Of a stretch of DNA of 54,215 bases, positions 35,806-44,698 are shown in pieces (position 1 is the stretch's first letter; each line of letters opens with the position of its first letter). The stretch spans positions 1 through 54,215 of the forward strand of contig JALSKH010000106.1 of assembly GCA_026988975.1 (NCBI GenBank), read 5' to 3'. The DNA comes from Campylobacteraceae bacterium. GTDB taxonomy: Bacteria > Campylobacterota > Campylobacteria > Campylobacterales > Sulfurospirillaceae. Position numbers and translations under genes: made by a program. The notes below the pieces were generated by a model, which was not told where the DNA came from, searched no databases, and saw nothing but the letters and a program-made list of their open reading frames with translations.

Positions 35806-36657
35806 TTAAAGCTTGAAAGATGTGTGTCTGCTACTGTGACATTGTACATTTACACTAACAGGCAAGCTTGCGATATGGCAAGGAAGTTTTTCTATATGAA
35901 CACCTAAAACTGTCTCTCGACCTCCCATTCCCATGGCACCAATTCCTAAATTATTCAACTTAGTCATAAGTTCCTCTTCCATACTCTTTAGGGTTTCGTC
36001 ATCATTTACGGTTCCAAGCTCTCTGAAAAGTGCATGTTTGCTTGATATGGCAGCTTTTTCAAATGTTCCACCGATTCCAACACCCACTATAATAGGAGGG
36101 CAAGGATTTGGACCAGCATCAGAAACTACTTTTGTAACAAAATCAACGATACCTGCTCTTCCCATAGCTGGAGCTAGAACAGTTGCTCGACTGACATTTT
36201 CACTTCCGCCACCTTTTGCTGCATATTCGATCTCTAACTCATCGCCTGCGACTAAGTCAAAGTGAATCATAGCAGGAAGATTGTATCCGAGTTTATCTTT
36301 TAGATTTGCTCTAGTATCCCACTCACATGTAGAGGCTCTAAAGTAACCCTCTTCATATCCTTTTCTTGTTCCTTCATTGATGGCATCTTTCAATGTTCCC
36401 CCAACTACTTTTACATCTTCACCAACTTTAACAAAAAATACTGCCAAACCTGTATCTTGACACAAAGGTCTATCTTCGCTTGCAGCTATATCAGCATTTT
36501 CCAAAAGTTGCCTTAGAACCTCTTTACAAACAGGGCTCTCCTCCTCTTCATAAGCTCTGTTTAGAGATGCGAGTGCATCTTTGGATAAGTTTGTGCCAGA
36601 GTAAACAATGTGATCTCTAACAGCTTTTACTATATCCTCATATTTAACTTCTCTCAT
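35806..36657 (-). CDS. Class I fumarate hydratase, alpha (N-terminal) subunit
   Basis: This 283-residue subunit carries the 4Fe-4S dehydratase site. ASEDRPLCQDTGLAVFFVKVG, GPNPCPPIIVGVGIGG and the late Cys in EKLPCHIASLP supply three conserved cysteines. The ATG at 36657 follows GGGGAGG and overlaps the mdh end by 14 bases. Placement between mdh and sucC fits reversible malate-fumarate conversion. From memory, C. jejuni has the flanking genes without this insertion. Confidence 0.94.
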   Translation of the reverse strand: MREVKYEDIVKAVRDHIVYSGTNLSKDALASLNRAYEEEESPVCKEVLRQLLENADIAASEDRPLCQDTGLAVFFVKVGEDVKVVGGTLKDAINEGTRKGYEEGYFRASTCEWDTRANLKDKLGYNLPAMIHFDLVAGDELEIEYAAKGGGSENVSRATVLAPAMGRAGIVDFVTKVVSDAGPNPCPPIIVGVGIGGTFEKAAISSKHALFRELGTVNDDETLKSMEEELMTKLNNLGIGAMGMGGRETVLGVHIEKLPCHIASLPVSVNVQCHSSRHTSFKL

Positions 36658-37615
36658 ATTTTTCCTCCCCGAAAAATTTTTTTTCATACAATACCTCAAT
36701 AGTCTCAGCGACTGATGATACACTGTAAGCAAATTGTTTTTTCTCACAGGCATCTAATGAAACGGTTATTATCTTCTCTGCACCATTTGCGCCAAGCATA
36801 ACGGGTACACCACTTACTACATTTTTATATCCATATTCATCTTCAAGTAGAGTTGCACAAGAGTATATCTTTTTTGAATCCATCAAAATAGACTCTATCA
36901 TAATAGCTGTTGCTTTACCAGGAGCTAGATAAGCTGAAGTCCCAAGATAACCAACTATCTCTGCGCCACCATGTCTTGTTTTCTCTACAATCTCATCTAT
37001 CTCTTCTTCACTAAGGAGATCATGCAATGGAACTCCTGCTACTGTTGAAAATCTTGGTAGTGCTACCATAGTGTCTCCATGACCACCGATGACGGTTGAT
37101 CTTATCTGACCCGAACCAAAACCTAACTTCTCTTGTATAAAGTGTGTCATTCGGGCACTATCTAGTATGCCAGCCATTCCTATTACTCTGTTTTTTGGAA
37201 AACCTGACTCTTTAAGCGCGACATAGGTCATGGTGTCAAGTGGATTTGAAACGATTATCAATATAGATTCCGGCGCAACTTTCTTAACCTCGCCAACAAC
37301 TTCTCGCATAATTTCAGCATTTTTGATGAGTAAATCATCACGGCTCATACCCTCTTTTCTAGGAAAACCAGCTGTTATGACCACAATCTTGCTATCTCTC
37401 ACATCTTCATAACTATCTGCAACACTCACGCATGTATGACTTCTCATAGCTGCGGCTGCTTGATTCATATCTAGCGCTTTTCCTCTAGCTCTATCTATAT
37501 CTCTATCAACTAACACAACTGAGTGAGCCATACCATGCATGGCAACAGAGTATGCTACTATGCTACCTACATTTCCACCTGCTCCAACAACTGATACTTT
37601 ACTTTTAGCACTCAT
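36644..37615 (-). CDS. mdh: Malate dehydrogenase
   Basis: This 323-residue NAD-dependent enzyme of the lactate/malate dehydrogenase family has the Rossmann loop VVGAGGNVGS. Catalytic and substrate residues lie in GFPRKEGMSRDDLLIKN, the run SNPLDTMTYVALKESGFP and VIGGHGDTMVALPR with the catalytic histidine. The arginine after GFP (PRKEGMSR) is typical of malate specificity. It lies 39 bases after icd. Confidence 0.95.
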   Translation of the reverse strand: MSAKSKVSVVGAGGNVGSIVAYSVAMHGMAHSVVLVDRDIDRARGKALDMNQAAAAMRSHTCVSVADSYEDVRDSKIVVITAGFPRKEGMSRDDLLIKNAEIMREVVGEVKKVAPESILIIVSNPLDTMTYVALKESGFPKNRVIGMAGILDSARMTHFIQEKLGFGSGQIRSTVIGGHGDTMVALPRFSTVAGVPLHDLLSEEEIDEIVEKTRHGGAEIVGYLGTSAYLAPGKATAIMIESILMDSKKIYSCATLLEDEYGYKNVVSGVPVMLGANGAEKIITVSLDACEKKQFAYSVSSVAETIEVLYEKKFFGEEKYERS

Positions 37616-37654
37616 ATAAACACTCCATTAATATAATTTACCCCTCAGCCTATA

Positions 37655-39865
37655 CTATATAGAATCTATGATTTTATTTAGAGTTTGACTAGGTCTCATC
37701 GCCTTAGCTGCCAACTCATCATTTGGCTGATAGTATCCGCCTACATCTTGCTCTTTACCCTCTACACTTAAGAGTTCTTTCATTATCTCATCTTCACTCT
37801 CTTGAAGCTGTTTAGCAACTGATGAAAACTTCTCTTTTAACTCTTTCAGATCGCAATTTGCCAAAGCTTCAGCCCAATATTTGGCTAGATAAAAGTGACT
37901 TGCTTTATTGTCTGGTTCCCCAGCTTTTCTTCCTGGAGATTTATCATTATCTAAGTAGGCTGCATTTGCTTCATCAAGAGCTTTTGTAAGTGCCTCTAGC
38001 TCAGGAGTTGGATGTTTTTGATTTATATATCTTAGTGATTCGGCAAGAGCTAAAAATTCACCTAGACTATCCCATCTTAGGTGACCCTCTTTTAAAAATT
38101 GATCTACATGTTTTGGTGCACTTCCACCAGCTCCTGTTTCAAACAATCCCCCACCAGCAAGTAAAGGCACAATAGAGAGCATTTTTGCACTAGTTCCAAG
38201 TTCAAGTATAGGGAACAGATCAGTAAGATAATCTCTTATGATATTTCCTGTAGCACTGATTGTATTTAACCCTTTTCTCACTCTTTTTAGTGAAAATCTC
38301 ATAGCAAGTGCGGGTGCCATTATATGGTACTCTATCGGATCTTTTTCTAGATATTGTGGTAGGTATTCAAATACCTTTGCGATTATGTTTGAATCATGTG
38401 CACGATTTGAATCTAGCCAAAAAACAACTGGTTCTCCTGTAAGTTTACCTCTTTCGTGAGCTAATCTAACCCAATCTTTTATAGGTATGTCTTTTGCTCT
38501 ACTCATTCTCCATATGTCACCTTTTTGAACATCAAAACTCATAAGAACCGTTCCATCACTATCTTTAACTTCAAGAACGCCATCTTCTTCCATTATAAAA
38601 GTTGTTGGATGAGAACCATACTCTTCAGCTTTTTGTGCCATAAGACCAACATTTGAGACGCTTCCCATAGTAGTCACATCAAATTGTCCATTTTTCTTAC
38701 AATCCTCTATAGTCTCTTTATATAGAGTTGCGTAACATCGATCAGGGATGACGGCTACAACTTCTTGAAGATTTCCATCTTTGTTCCACATTTGACCACC
38801 ATCTCTAACAACTACAGGCATAGAAGCATCTATGATGATATCATTTGATGCATGTAGATTTGTGATGCCATTATCACTGTCAACCATGGCTATATTTGGT
38901 CTTGAGTCATACTGTTTTGTTATAGCATACTCTATCTCGGCTCTTTTATCATCTGGGAGTGAATTTAGTTTTTTATATAAATCTCCAAGTCCCAAGTTTG
39001 GATTAACTCCAATTTCGGCAAATTCTGGAGCATACTTTTTAAATACATCATTGAAAAATACTTCAACTGCGTGTCCGAACATAACTGGGTCACTGACTTT
39101 CATCATGGTGGCTTTTAGGTGTAGCGACCATAATAAACCAGCCTCTTTTGCATCACTTATGGTTTGGGCCAAAAACTCTCTCAAAGCGGAAACTGACATA
39201 AAAGCACCATCTAGCACCTCTTTATCTAAGGCATCAATCTCTTTTAGTAATTTTCCATTTAACTCGATAGTTACCTTTCCATCAGCTTTTTTTACGATAG
39301 ATTGCTCATTTCCATAAAAATCTCCCTTCTCCATGTGGGCTACGAAAGTTTTTACTTCTGGCGATATTTCTCTTAATCTATGAGGATGTTTTTTTGCATA
39401 GTTTTTAACTGCAAGTGCCGCTCTTCTATCTGAGTTACCTTCACGAAGAACTGGATTTACAGCACTTCCTAAACAGTGTGAATATCTATCGTGCAGAGCT
39501 TTTTCTTCATCATTGCTAGGATTTTCAGGATAATCCGGAAGGTTATAGCCTTTGCTTTGCAGTTCAGCTATGCAAGCTTTCAGTTGAGGTATAGAGGCTG
39601 AAATATTTGGTAGTTTTATTATGTTGCCTTCTGGTTCATGCACCACACTACCCAAATATGCCAAATCATCACTGATTTTTTGATCATCATTTAAAACATC
39701 ATTGAACGCAGCAATTACTCTAGAAGATAGTGAAATATCACTATTTTTAACATCTACGCTAGCGTACTTTGTAAATGCCTGTACTATAGGAAGAAGTGAA
39801 TATGTAGCTAATGCTGGTGCCTCATCTACTTTAGTATATATTATCGTTGGATTAACCTGACTCAT
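37655..39865 (-). CDS. icd: Isocitrate dehydrogenase, NADP-dependent, monomeric type
   Basis: This 736-residue protein has the length and sequence of the monomeric isocitrate dehydrogenase class, starting [20 protein letters not shown]. Also visible are the blocks [12 protein letters not shown]-like ([20 protein letters not shown]) and [24 protein letters not shown]. It interconverts isocitrate and 2-oxoglutarate plus CO2. Campylobacter jejuni also uses this class. The ATG follows AAGGAG. It is the first gene of the TCA block, and its upstream region is a large inverted-repeat element that begins 25 bases before the start codon. Confidence 0.97.
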   Translation of the reverse strand: MSQVNPTIIYTKVDEAPALATYSLLPIVQAFTKYASVDVKNSDISLSSRVIAAFNDVLNDDQKISDDLAYLGSVVHEPEGNIIKLPNISASIPQLKACIAELQSKGYNLPDYPENPSNDEEKALHDRYSHCLGSAVNPVLREGNSDRRAALAVKNYAKKHPHRLREISPEVKTFVAHMEKGDFYGNEQSIVKKADGKVTIELNGKLLKEIDALDKEVLDGAFMSVSALREFLAQTISDAKEAGLLWSLHLKATMMKVSDPVMFGHAVEVFFNDVFKKYAPEFAEIGVNPNLGLGDLYKKLNSLPDDKRAEIEYAITKQYDSRPNIAMVDSDNGITNLHASNDIIIDASMPVVVRDGGQMWNKDGNLQEVVAVIPDRCYATLYKETIEDCKKNGQFDVTTMGSVSNVGLMAQKAEEYGSHPTTFIMEEDGVLEVKDSDGTVLMSFDVQKGDIWRMSRAKDIPIKDWVRLAHERGKLTGEPVVFWLDSNRAHDSNIIAKVFEYLPQYLEKDPIEYHIMAPALAMRFSLKRVRKGLNTISATGNIIRDYLTDLFPILELGTSAKMLSIVPLLAGGGLFETGAGGSAPKHVDQFLKEGHLRWDSLGEFLALAESLRYINQKHPTPELEALTKALDEANAAYLDNDKSPGRKAGEPDNKASHFYLAKYWAEALANCDLKELKEKFSSVAKQLQESEDEIMKELLSVEGKEQDVGGYYQPNDELAAKAMRPSQTLNKIIDSI

Positions 39866-39889
39866 TTTTGTCTCCTTATTTGGTTTAGT

Positions 39890-40159
39890 ATCTGACCTTA
39901 CACACTATAAGCACACCTAGGTGATAAAAGTTGCACTCTAATGCAAGGAAGTATAGCAAAATTGTAGTTATACTACTATGAAGCTATGCTGACGCAGCAG
40001 TAGGGTGCAAATTTTATCATCCTACGGACAGAATGAGAAAGCACCATCTGCTTCGTTAGTTCACTTTCACCGTAGCTTTGGCTACGCTAAAAGTAAACTG
40101 CCTCGCATATGATGCTTTCTCATTCTGCCTAGGTGTGCTTATAGTGCGTAAGGTCAGAT
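39890..40159. repeat. 270-bp nested inverted-repeat element (three-way junction shape)
   Basis: The 409-base gap between icd and mltG is filled mostly by this element. Outer arms at 39890-39921 and 40128-40159 match at 31 of 32 positions (ATCTGACCTTAC, then CACTATAAGCACACCTAGG). Inside lie two arms of about 99 bases each. Arm A (39922-40020) opens with a 20-bp stem, 17 matched, and ends in GTAGT-TAT-ACTAC. Arm B (40029-40127) pairs CAGAATGAGAAAGCACCAT with its complement at 18 of 19, then an inner 19-bp stem at 16 of 19 capped by CGTAGCtttgGCTACG. Eight bases, CCTACGGA, join the arms. No ORF or transposase is present. It could be a non-autonomous mobile repeat, a structured RNA, or a cruciform site. 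Confidence 0.85.
39904..39909 (-). promoter_or_regulatory. Candidate -10 box for icd inside the repeat element
   Basis: On the minus strand the outer arm reads GCTTATAGTGTGTAAGG, with TATAGT about 40 bases before the icd start codon. It is the best -10-like match near the gene. The opposite arm carries the same TATAGT (40139-40144 region) pointing outward on the plus strand. Confidence 0.35.
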
Positions 40160-40160
40160 C

Positions 40161-40200
40161 AAGATAACCAAAGCCTAAAAAAATAAACTTTAGTTATCTT
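40161..40200. repeat. Inverted repeat between the nested element and mltG
   Basis: AAGATAACCAAAG and CTTTAGTTATCTT pair at 12 of 13 positions around a 14-base A-rich loop. It lies about 75 bases downstream of the mltG stop and directly beside the nested element. On the minus strand it could end mltG transcription, although no T tract follows. Confidence 0.5.
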
Positions 40201-40274
40201 ATCACTTACTTTATAAAAAATATTATAAAATCTTAATTAATTAGTTAAAATAAACTGATAATTATTATAATATG

Positions 40275-41222
40275 TCATTTTTGTAACAATTTTACATATC
40301 TTTTATGCCTTTTGTATGTTTTTGAAAAAGAGTGTACTCCTTTACTGTTTTTTACAAAATATAAAAAATCTGTTTTCTTGGGGAAAATTGCTGCGATAAT
40401 CGCATCTTTTCCAACATTGCAAACCGGATACTTCGGCAAACCTTTAAATTTATATGTATTGTATGTCGTTATATCCTTTTTTATTCTTTCCCGTGTGACC
40501 TTTACATGTGAATACAAACCATAATTTAGAGCGCCATCCATCTGCAGCTTCATACCTTTTTTTAGTCTATTATAGATAACAGATGAAACTACTGGCATCT
40601 CAGCTTTGTTTGCAGCCTCTTTTTGAATAATAGAAGCAACTATTAGGTATTTGTACCATTTATCTTGTTGATATTCGCCAAAGATTTTAAAAGAGCGCTC
40701 TTTATGAATCTTTTTAGACAGACCTATCAAATAATAAATCAAATGTTTTTCACTGATTCCCAATGGTAGGTTGTAACTTTCAGGAACTAAAAAACCCTCT
40801 TTAAATGGTGAACTTTGCGTAAAAAATTCATATAATTTACCAAAAGATAGATTAAATTCTTTTGAAGTCTCTTTTAGAAAAACTTTTGTTGTCTCCCCTG
40901 GAATCAAAGTTAAGGTTTTCATAGCCGCTTTCGAGTGGGATAATTTATAAAAAAAATCACCCCTACTAAGCTTAGTTTTTCCTATATCAACCCAACCAAA
41001 CTGTGGTTTTCCTATGAAATAAAGAAGGTATTTATCGACATTTTTGATAATTTGAAAGTTGTTGTTATCAAGATATGATATAATTTGCGAAACAGAACCT
41101 CGTGGTATATAGACAACTCTGCTTGTCTGCATCGGTTTTGCCAAATGAAAAAGAAGTGATAAAATGATAATCAATGCAACATCACATATGATAAGAAAAA
41201 TTTGGATAGTTTTTTTACTCAT
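40275..41222 (-). CDS. mltG: Endolytic peptidoglycan transglycosylase MltG
   Basis: This protein of about 315 residues has one N-terminal membrane helix (IFLIICDVALIIILSLLFHL) and the YceG/MltG domain. ASIIQKEAANKAEMPVVSSV, VIYNRLKKGMKLQMDGALNYG and TYNTYKFKGLP align with E. coli MltG, including the glutamate of the KE pair and the aspartate of QMDG. It cleaves nascent glycan strands at the outer face of the inner membrane. The start at 41222 (AAAGAG upstream) is preferred over 41237, but this is uncertain. Its 5' end overlaps the divergent AsmA-like gene. Confidence 0.93.
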   Translation of the reverse strand: MSKKTIQIFLIICDVALIIILSLLFHLAKPMQTSRVVYIPRGSVSQIISYLDNNNFQIIKNVDKYLLYFIGKPQFGWVDIGKTKLSRGDFFYKLSHSKAAMKTLTLIPGETTKVFLKETSKEFNLSFGKLYEFFTQSSPFKEGFLVPESYNLPLGISEKHLIYYLIGLSKKIHKERSFKIFGEYQQDKWYKYLIVASIIQKEAANKAEMPVVSSVIYNRLKKGMKLQMDGALNYGLYSHVKVTRERIKKDITTYNTYKFKGLPKYPVCNVGKDAIIAAIFPKKTDFLYFVKNSKGVHSFSKTYKRHKRYVKLLQK

Positions 41223-43719
41223 TGTTATCTCTTTCATAGCTTTAATTGGTGCATTAATGCATGGTATAAGTATACAACATATAACCTTGCCAAACTTAAA
41301 AATAGAAAATTTATATCTAAAATTAGATAAAAAAATTACACTTAGTGCAGATAAGATTATCTACACAAGAGCTTCACGCGCCAAAGCTTCGATATACGAG
41401 ATAGATAAAATAATCAGTTATTTTATCTATTTAGATCCCGTTTTTACTTCTATATCTCTAAAACAGGTCATTTACAATAATGAAAAAGTGCATCTTCTGT
41501 ACAGAGATGATATTTTTTATATAAATAGTAAATTTTTAACTCTTGATGCTAAGATTTCACAAAAAAGAGATAAAACCATAGATATGAGTGTCAAGCAAAT
41601 GATTTTGAAAGATTATCAGCTTGAGTTAAAAGGCTCATTGGTATTGAATTTGAAAAAAAAAGCATATGACTTTAGAGGAAAATTTAGCATACTAAACATA
41701 GATGGGGATATAAAGTTAAAGATAGATGAAGATATGCTCTACTATAGCCTAAAAACAGATAAATTTAAAACTTTGGCACCTATCATGAAGTATATAAAAT
41801 CAAAAGTTTTCATTGAGCCGATTGCCAGAGATTGGATATATAAAAAAATTGTAGCAAATGAGTATAAACTTACATCACTGTCTGGCAAATATGACTTAAA
41901 ACGAGGTGATTTCTTTCCAAACTCTATAAAAGCTACCGCGATAACTAAAGGCGTTACTATCAAATTTCACCCTAAGATCACGGCAGCCCATACTAGTAAA
42001 ATCAACCTAAAATTAGAAAACAATAACTTGTATTTTTATCTTACAAAGCCAACATATGAGAAAAAAAATCTTAAAATAAAAGATATACATATATATAATA
42101 TTTTGACAACAAAAAATGGAATAATTGTAAGTATAGATTCCGATACACTACTAGATAGATATGTTCATAATATTTTAAAAACTTTTGGTATAAATATTCC
42201 CATCACTCAACAAGATGGCAAAAATAACTCAAACATCACTTTAGATATAAGGTTTAAGCCATATAGTGTCAAAGCAAAAGGAGTTTTTAAAATCAAAAAT
42301 TCCCATTTTAAACTTTTGGGAATTCCTTTTTATACAAAACATACAGAGATAAAACTTAATAACTACAAAGTTTATCTAAAAGATGCTAATTTGGTATATA
42401 AAAAGATATTTGATATAGACACCACTGGTCTATTTAGAACCAAACAAGGCAAATATAGCGGAAGAGCAGATATAAATTCGCTTACTATTAAACTCAAAAA
42501 ATATCCGCTTTTAAATATCTCAAATTTAAAAAATCAACCTGTGATACTTAAGATTTCTAGGGATAAAAATAGTATCTTTTTTAGTAAGTTAAAAACAAAA
42601 CTACTATTTGAAAAAAATAAAAATCAATTTTTTATAGATGATATTTCGATCTATAAAAACTACTCTGACTTCATAAAAGAGAGTAAAATCAAAAAAGGCT
42701 CTATAATCGTAAGAACAAAAAGATTTAGAAACTATAGCGCAAATTTGAAACTTTTTGATTTAAAAACCCCTTTTACTCATAATAAAAAAAGAGTTAAAGA
42801 TTTTGACATAAACATAACAACAGACGGAAGAGTCGTAAAAGCAAATGCAAATCACGGCAAATTTTCTATATCTTACGATAAGCATTTGATACTAGACATA
42901 AAAGATATAGATATTTTAGTCGAAAATAACAGCTCCAAAAAAGATACAAAAATAGACATGTCATTAAATGGTAAAAATGTGAATTTTATACTCAAAGATA
43001 TGAATTCCACGCTTCTTAGTGACTCTTTTACGATGAATAGGTTCAAGAATGAAACTAGATTTATCAGTCTGTATAAAAATTCAAAACTTGGATTTGAACA
43101 AAACAGAAGTAGATTTTCTCTTTTTGCAACAAATTTAAGCAGTGATTTTATAGACACTGTGTTAAACACCAAAATGCTTAAAGGTGGAAGTTTTGATCTG
43201 AAAGGAGATGGGATAAGCTCTAAAATGTTCAGTGGAGTCTTTCATATAAAAAATAGTACTTTTAGAGATTTTTCACTTTTTAACAACATAATGGCAACGA
43301 TAAATACTATACCATCCTTGGTTTTATTAAAAGATCCAAATTTTAATGATAAAGGCTATGTAGTAAAAAACGGGACTATCAAATTTAGAGTAAATGGGGG
43401 AATTATATCTTTCAGTAAAATCACCCTGCATGGAGTAAGTGCCGATATAAGCGGATATGGGTATATAAATATGGATGATAAAAGCATAAATCTTGAACTG
43501 CAAATCAAAACGCTCAAAGATGTAAGCAAAGTGATAAAAAACATTCCTTTGATAGGATATATAATCTTAGGAGACGACAAGAGTATATCGACCAATATAG
43601 TTGTAAACGGCTCAATTAAAAACCCAAAAGTAAAGACTCAGATACTTCGTGATACAATAATGAGTCCCTTAAATATAATCAAAAGAACTTTGGAAGCCCC
43701 GATTAAAATTTTTCAGTAG
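41164..43719 (+). CDS. AsmA/YhdP-like membrane-anchored protein (DUF3971-type)
   Basis: This 851-residue protein has an N-terminal membrane helix (IWIVFLLIVISFIALIGALM) and a long beta-rich periplasmic part. The C-terminal region, with GGSFDLKGDGISSKMFSGVFHIKNSTFRDF, LINTIPSL-like text and NLELQIKTLKDVSKVIKNIPLIGYIILGD, is typical of AsmA/YhdP bridge-like proteins. These are thought to carry phospholipids between membranes. The ATG at 41164 follows GAAGTGAT; a second ATG at 41188 has no ribosome binding site. The gene begins inside mltG on the opposite strand, and the lipoprotein gene follows after ten bases. Confidence 0.85.
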   Translation: MIINATSHMIRKIWIVFLLIVISFIALIGALMHGISIQHITLPNLKIENLYLKLDKKITLSADKIIYTRASRAKASIYEIDKIISYFIYLDPVFTSISLKQVIYNNEKVHLLYRDDIFYINSKFLTLDAKISQKRDKTIDMSVKQMILKDYQLELKGSLVLNLKKKAYDFRGKFSILNIDGDIKLKIDEDMLYYSLKTDKFKTLAPIMKYIKSKVFIEPIARDWIYKKIVANEYKLTSLSGKYDLKRGDFFPNSIKATAITKGVTIKFHPKITAAHTSKINLKLENNNLYFYLTKPTYEKKNLKIKDIHIYNILTTKNGIIVSIDSDTLLDRYVHNILKTFGINIPITQQDGKNNSNITLDIRFKPYSVKAKGVFKIKNSHFKLLGIPFYTKHTEIKLNNYKVYLKDANLVYKKIFDIDTTGLFRTKQGKYSGRADINSLTIKLKKYPLLNISNLKNQPVILKISRDKNSIFFSKLKTKLLFEKNKNQFFIDDISIYKNYSDFIKESKIKKGSIIVRTKRFRNYSANLKLFDLKTPFTHNKKRVKDFDINITTDGRVVKANANHGKFSISYDKHLILDIKDIDILVENNSSKKDTKIDMSLNGKNVNFILKDMNSTLLSDSFTMNRFKNETRFISLYKNSKLGFEQNRSRFSLFATNLSSDFIDTVLNTKMLKGGSFDLKGDGISSKMFSGVFHIKNSTFRDFSLFNNIMATINTIPSLVLLKDPNFNDKGYVVKNGTIKFRVNGGIISFSKITLHGVSADISGYGYINMDDKSINLELQIKTLKDVSKVIKNIPLIGYIILGDDKSISTNIVVNGSIKNPKVKTQILRDTIMSPLNIIKRTLEAPIKIFQ

Positions 43720-43729
43720 GAGGAAAAGC

Positions 43730-44662
43730 ATGAAAAATATTTTAAGATTTATGTTTTGGTTGGCGATTATATCGCTTTTTTTTAGTGGCTGTGGGAAGTT
43801 AAATACTATCCAAAGCTTAGATGATACTCACTATTTTGAGAAAAGCGTACCTCAAAGCAGAGTAGCAAAAGCTATCAGAATGGGTGCTAGTCGAAAGGGT
43901 TGGCGTACTAGAAAAGTGAAAAATGGTCTTATCATTGCTAGTATAACTGTTCGTGGTAAGTATTTTGTATCTGTTTATATAAGCTATAACTCAAAAGGCT
44001 ACAAAATAAGCTATAAAGATAGTAGAAACTTAAAATACAACCCGACAAATAACTCCATACATCCGAGTTATAACAAATGGACAAGGATATTGGAGAAAAA
44101 TATCAATTATGAACTATCCAATGTTTATGCAACGGATGAACCTCAAAAATTCACTTCAACAGAACATAAAAAAAAGATTTATAAGAAGAGATCTAAGATA
44201 AATTTAAATGGAAAAACTATCTATATAAAACCTTTTGTTCCTTTTGCGCGACACTCACGAGTCAAGCATAACATCAAAACAGAGTGTACTCTACCAAAAG
44301 CTTTGGCAGACTCTATAGCGAAGTATGCAGCAGCAGATGGAATTGATGTGGTCATGAAAAACAGAATCAAACCAAACTAGATAGAGTTAAAAGTTCAAAT
44401 AGACGAAGCGGTTAGCTCAGGAAATGCCTTTGTCGGACACAATAAATTTGTAGTTATTTCAGGTGGTTTGGTAAAAGGTCATGCAAAATACTACACTTTT
44501 GATGCTGGAAGATTATCTGGTGGAGGATATTTTGGAGCATACAGAAGTTCTTGTTCTGTGCTTGGCAGGATCGCAAGAGCACTAGGAAAAGATGTGGCAA
44601 ATTGGCTAATACACCCATACGATGAGGCGATGCTAGGAGATACAGAGTTGATCAGAAAATAA
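43730..44662 (+). pseudogene. Lipoprotein gene interrupted by an in-frame TAG
   Basis: The frame opens at 43730 after AGGAGG. It encodes a lipoprotein signal ending FFSGC (Cys21), runs 216 codons and stops at TAG (44378-44380). The same frame then continues uninterrupted for 93 codons to TAA at 44660-44662. The continuation is not random: it reads IDEAVSSGNAFVGHNKFVVI and then a glycine-rich RLSGGGYFGAYRSSCSVLG, which looks conserved. A single change such as CAG to TAG (Gln) would explain it. The intact product would be about 310 residues, function unknown. Alternatives are a sequencing error or read-through. The track lists the tail as a separate 64-residue ORF starting at a TTG. Confidence 0.7.
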
Positions 44663-44670
44663 CTCTACAT

Positions 44671-44694
44671 GTAGGCATAAATTTTTATGCCTAC
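44671..44694. terminator. Convergent terminator
   Basis: GTAGGCATAA and TTATGCCTAC form a perfect 10-bp stem around ATTT, between the end of the lipoprotein gene and the convergent GGDEF-EAL gene. The AT-rich base of the loop and symmetric placement suit a terminator working in both directions. The left flank is the palindrome CTACATGTAG. Confidence 0.65.
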
Positions 44695-44698
44695 TCTG

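Noticed and set aside
38832-39317. 161-residue plus-strand ORF opposite icd
   Set aside because: It lies entirely inside the well-conserved icd gene and has low-complexity serine/phenylalanine text typical of an antisense frame.
39890-40159. CRISPR array or simple transcription terminator
   Set aside because: There are no spaced direct repeats. The structure is nested inverted repeats with two arms, much longer than an intrinsic terminator and without a T tract.
44468-44662. Separate 64-residue gene starting at TTG
   Set aside because: It is in frame with the upstream lipoprotein ORF and has no ribosome binding site. It is better read as the tail of one interrupted gene.
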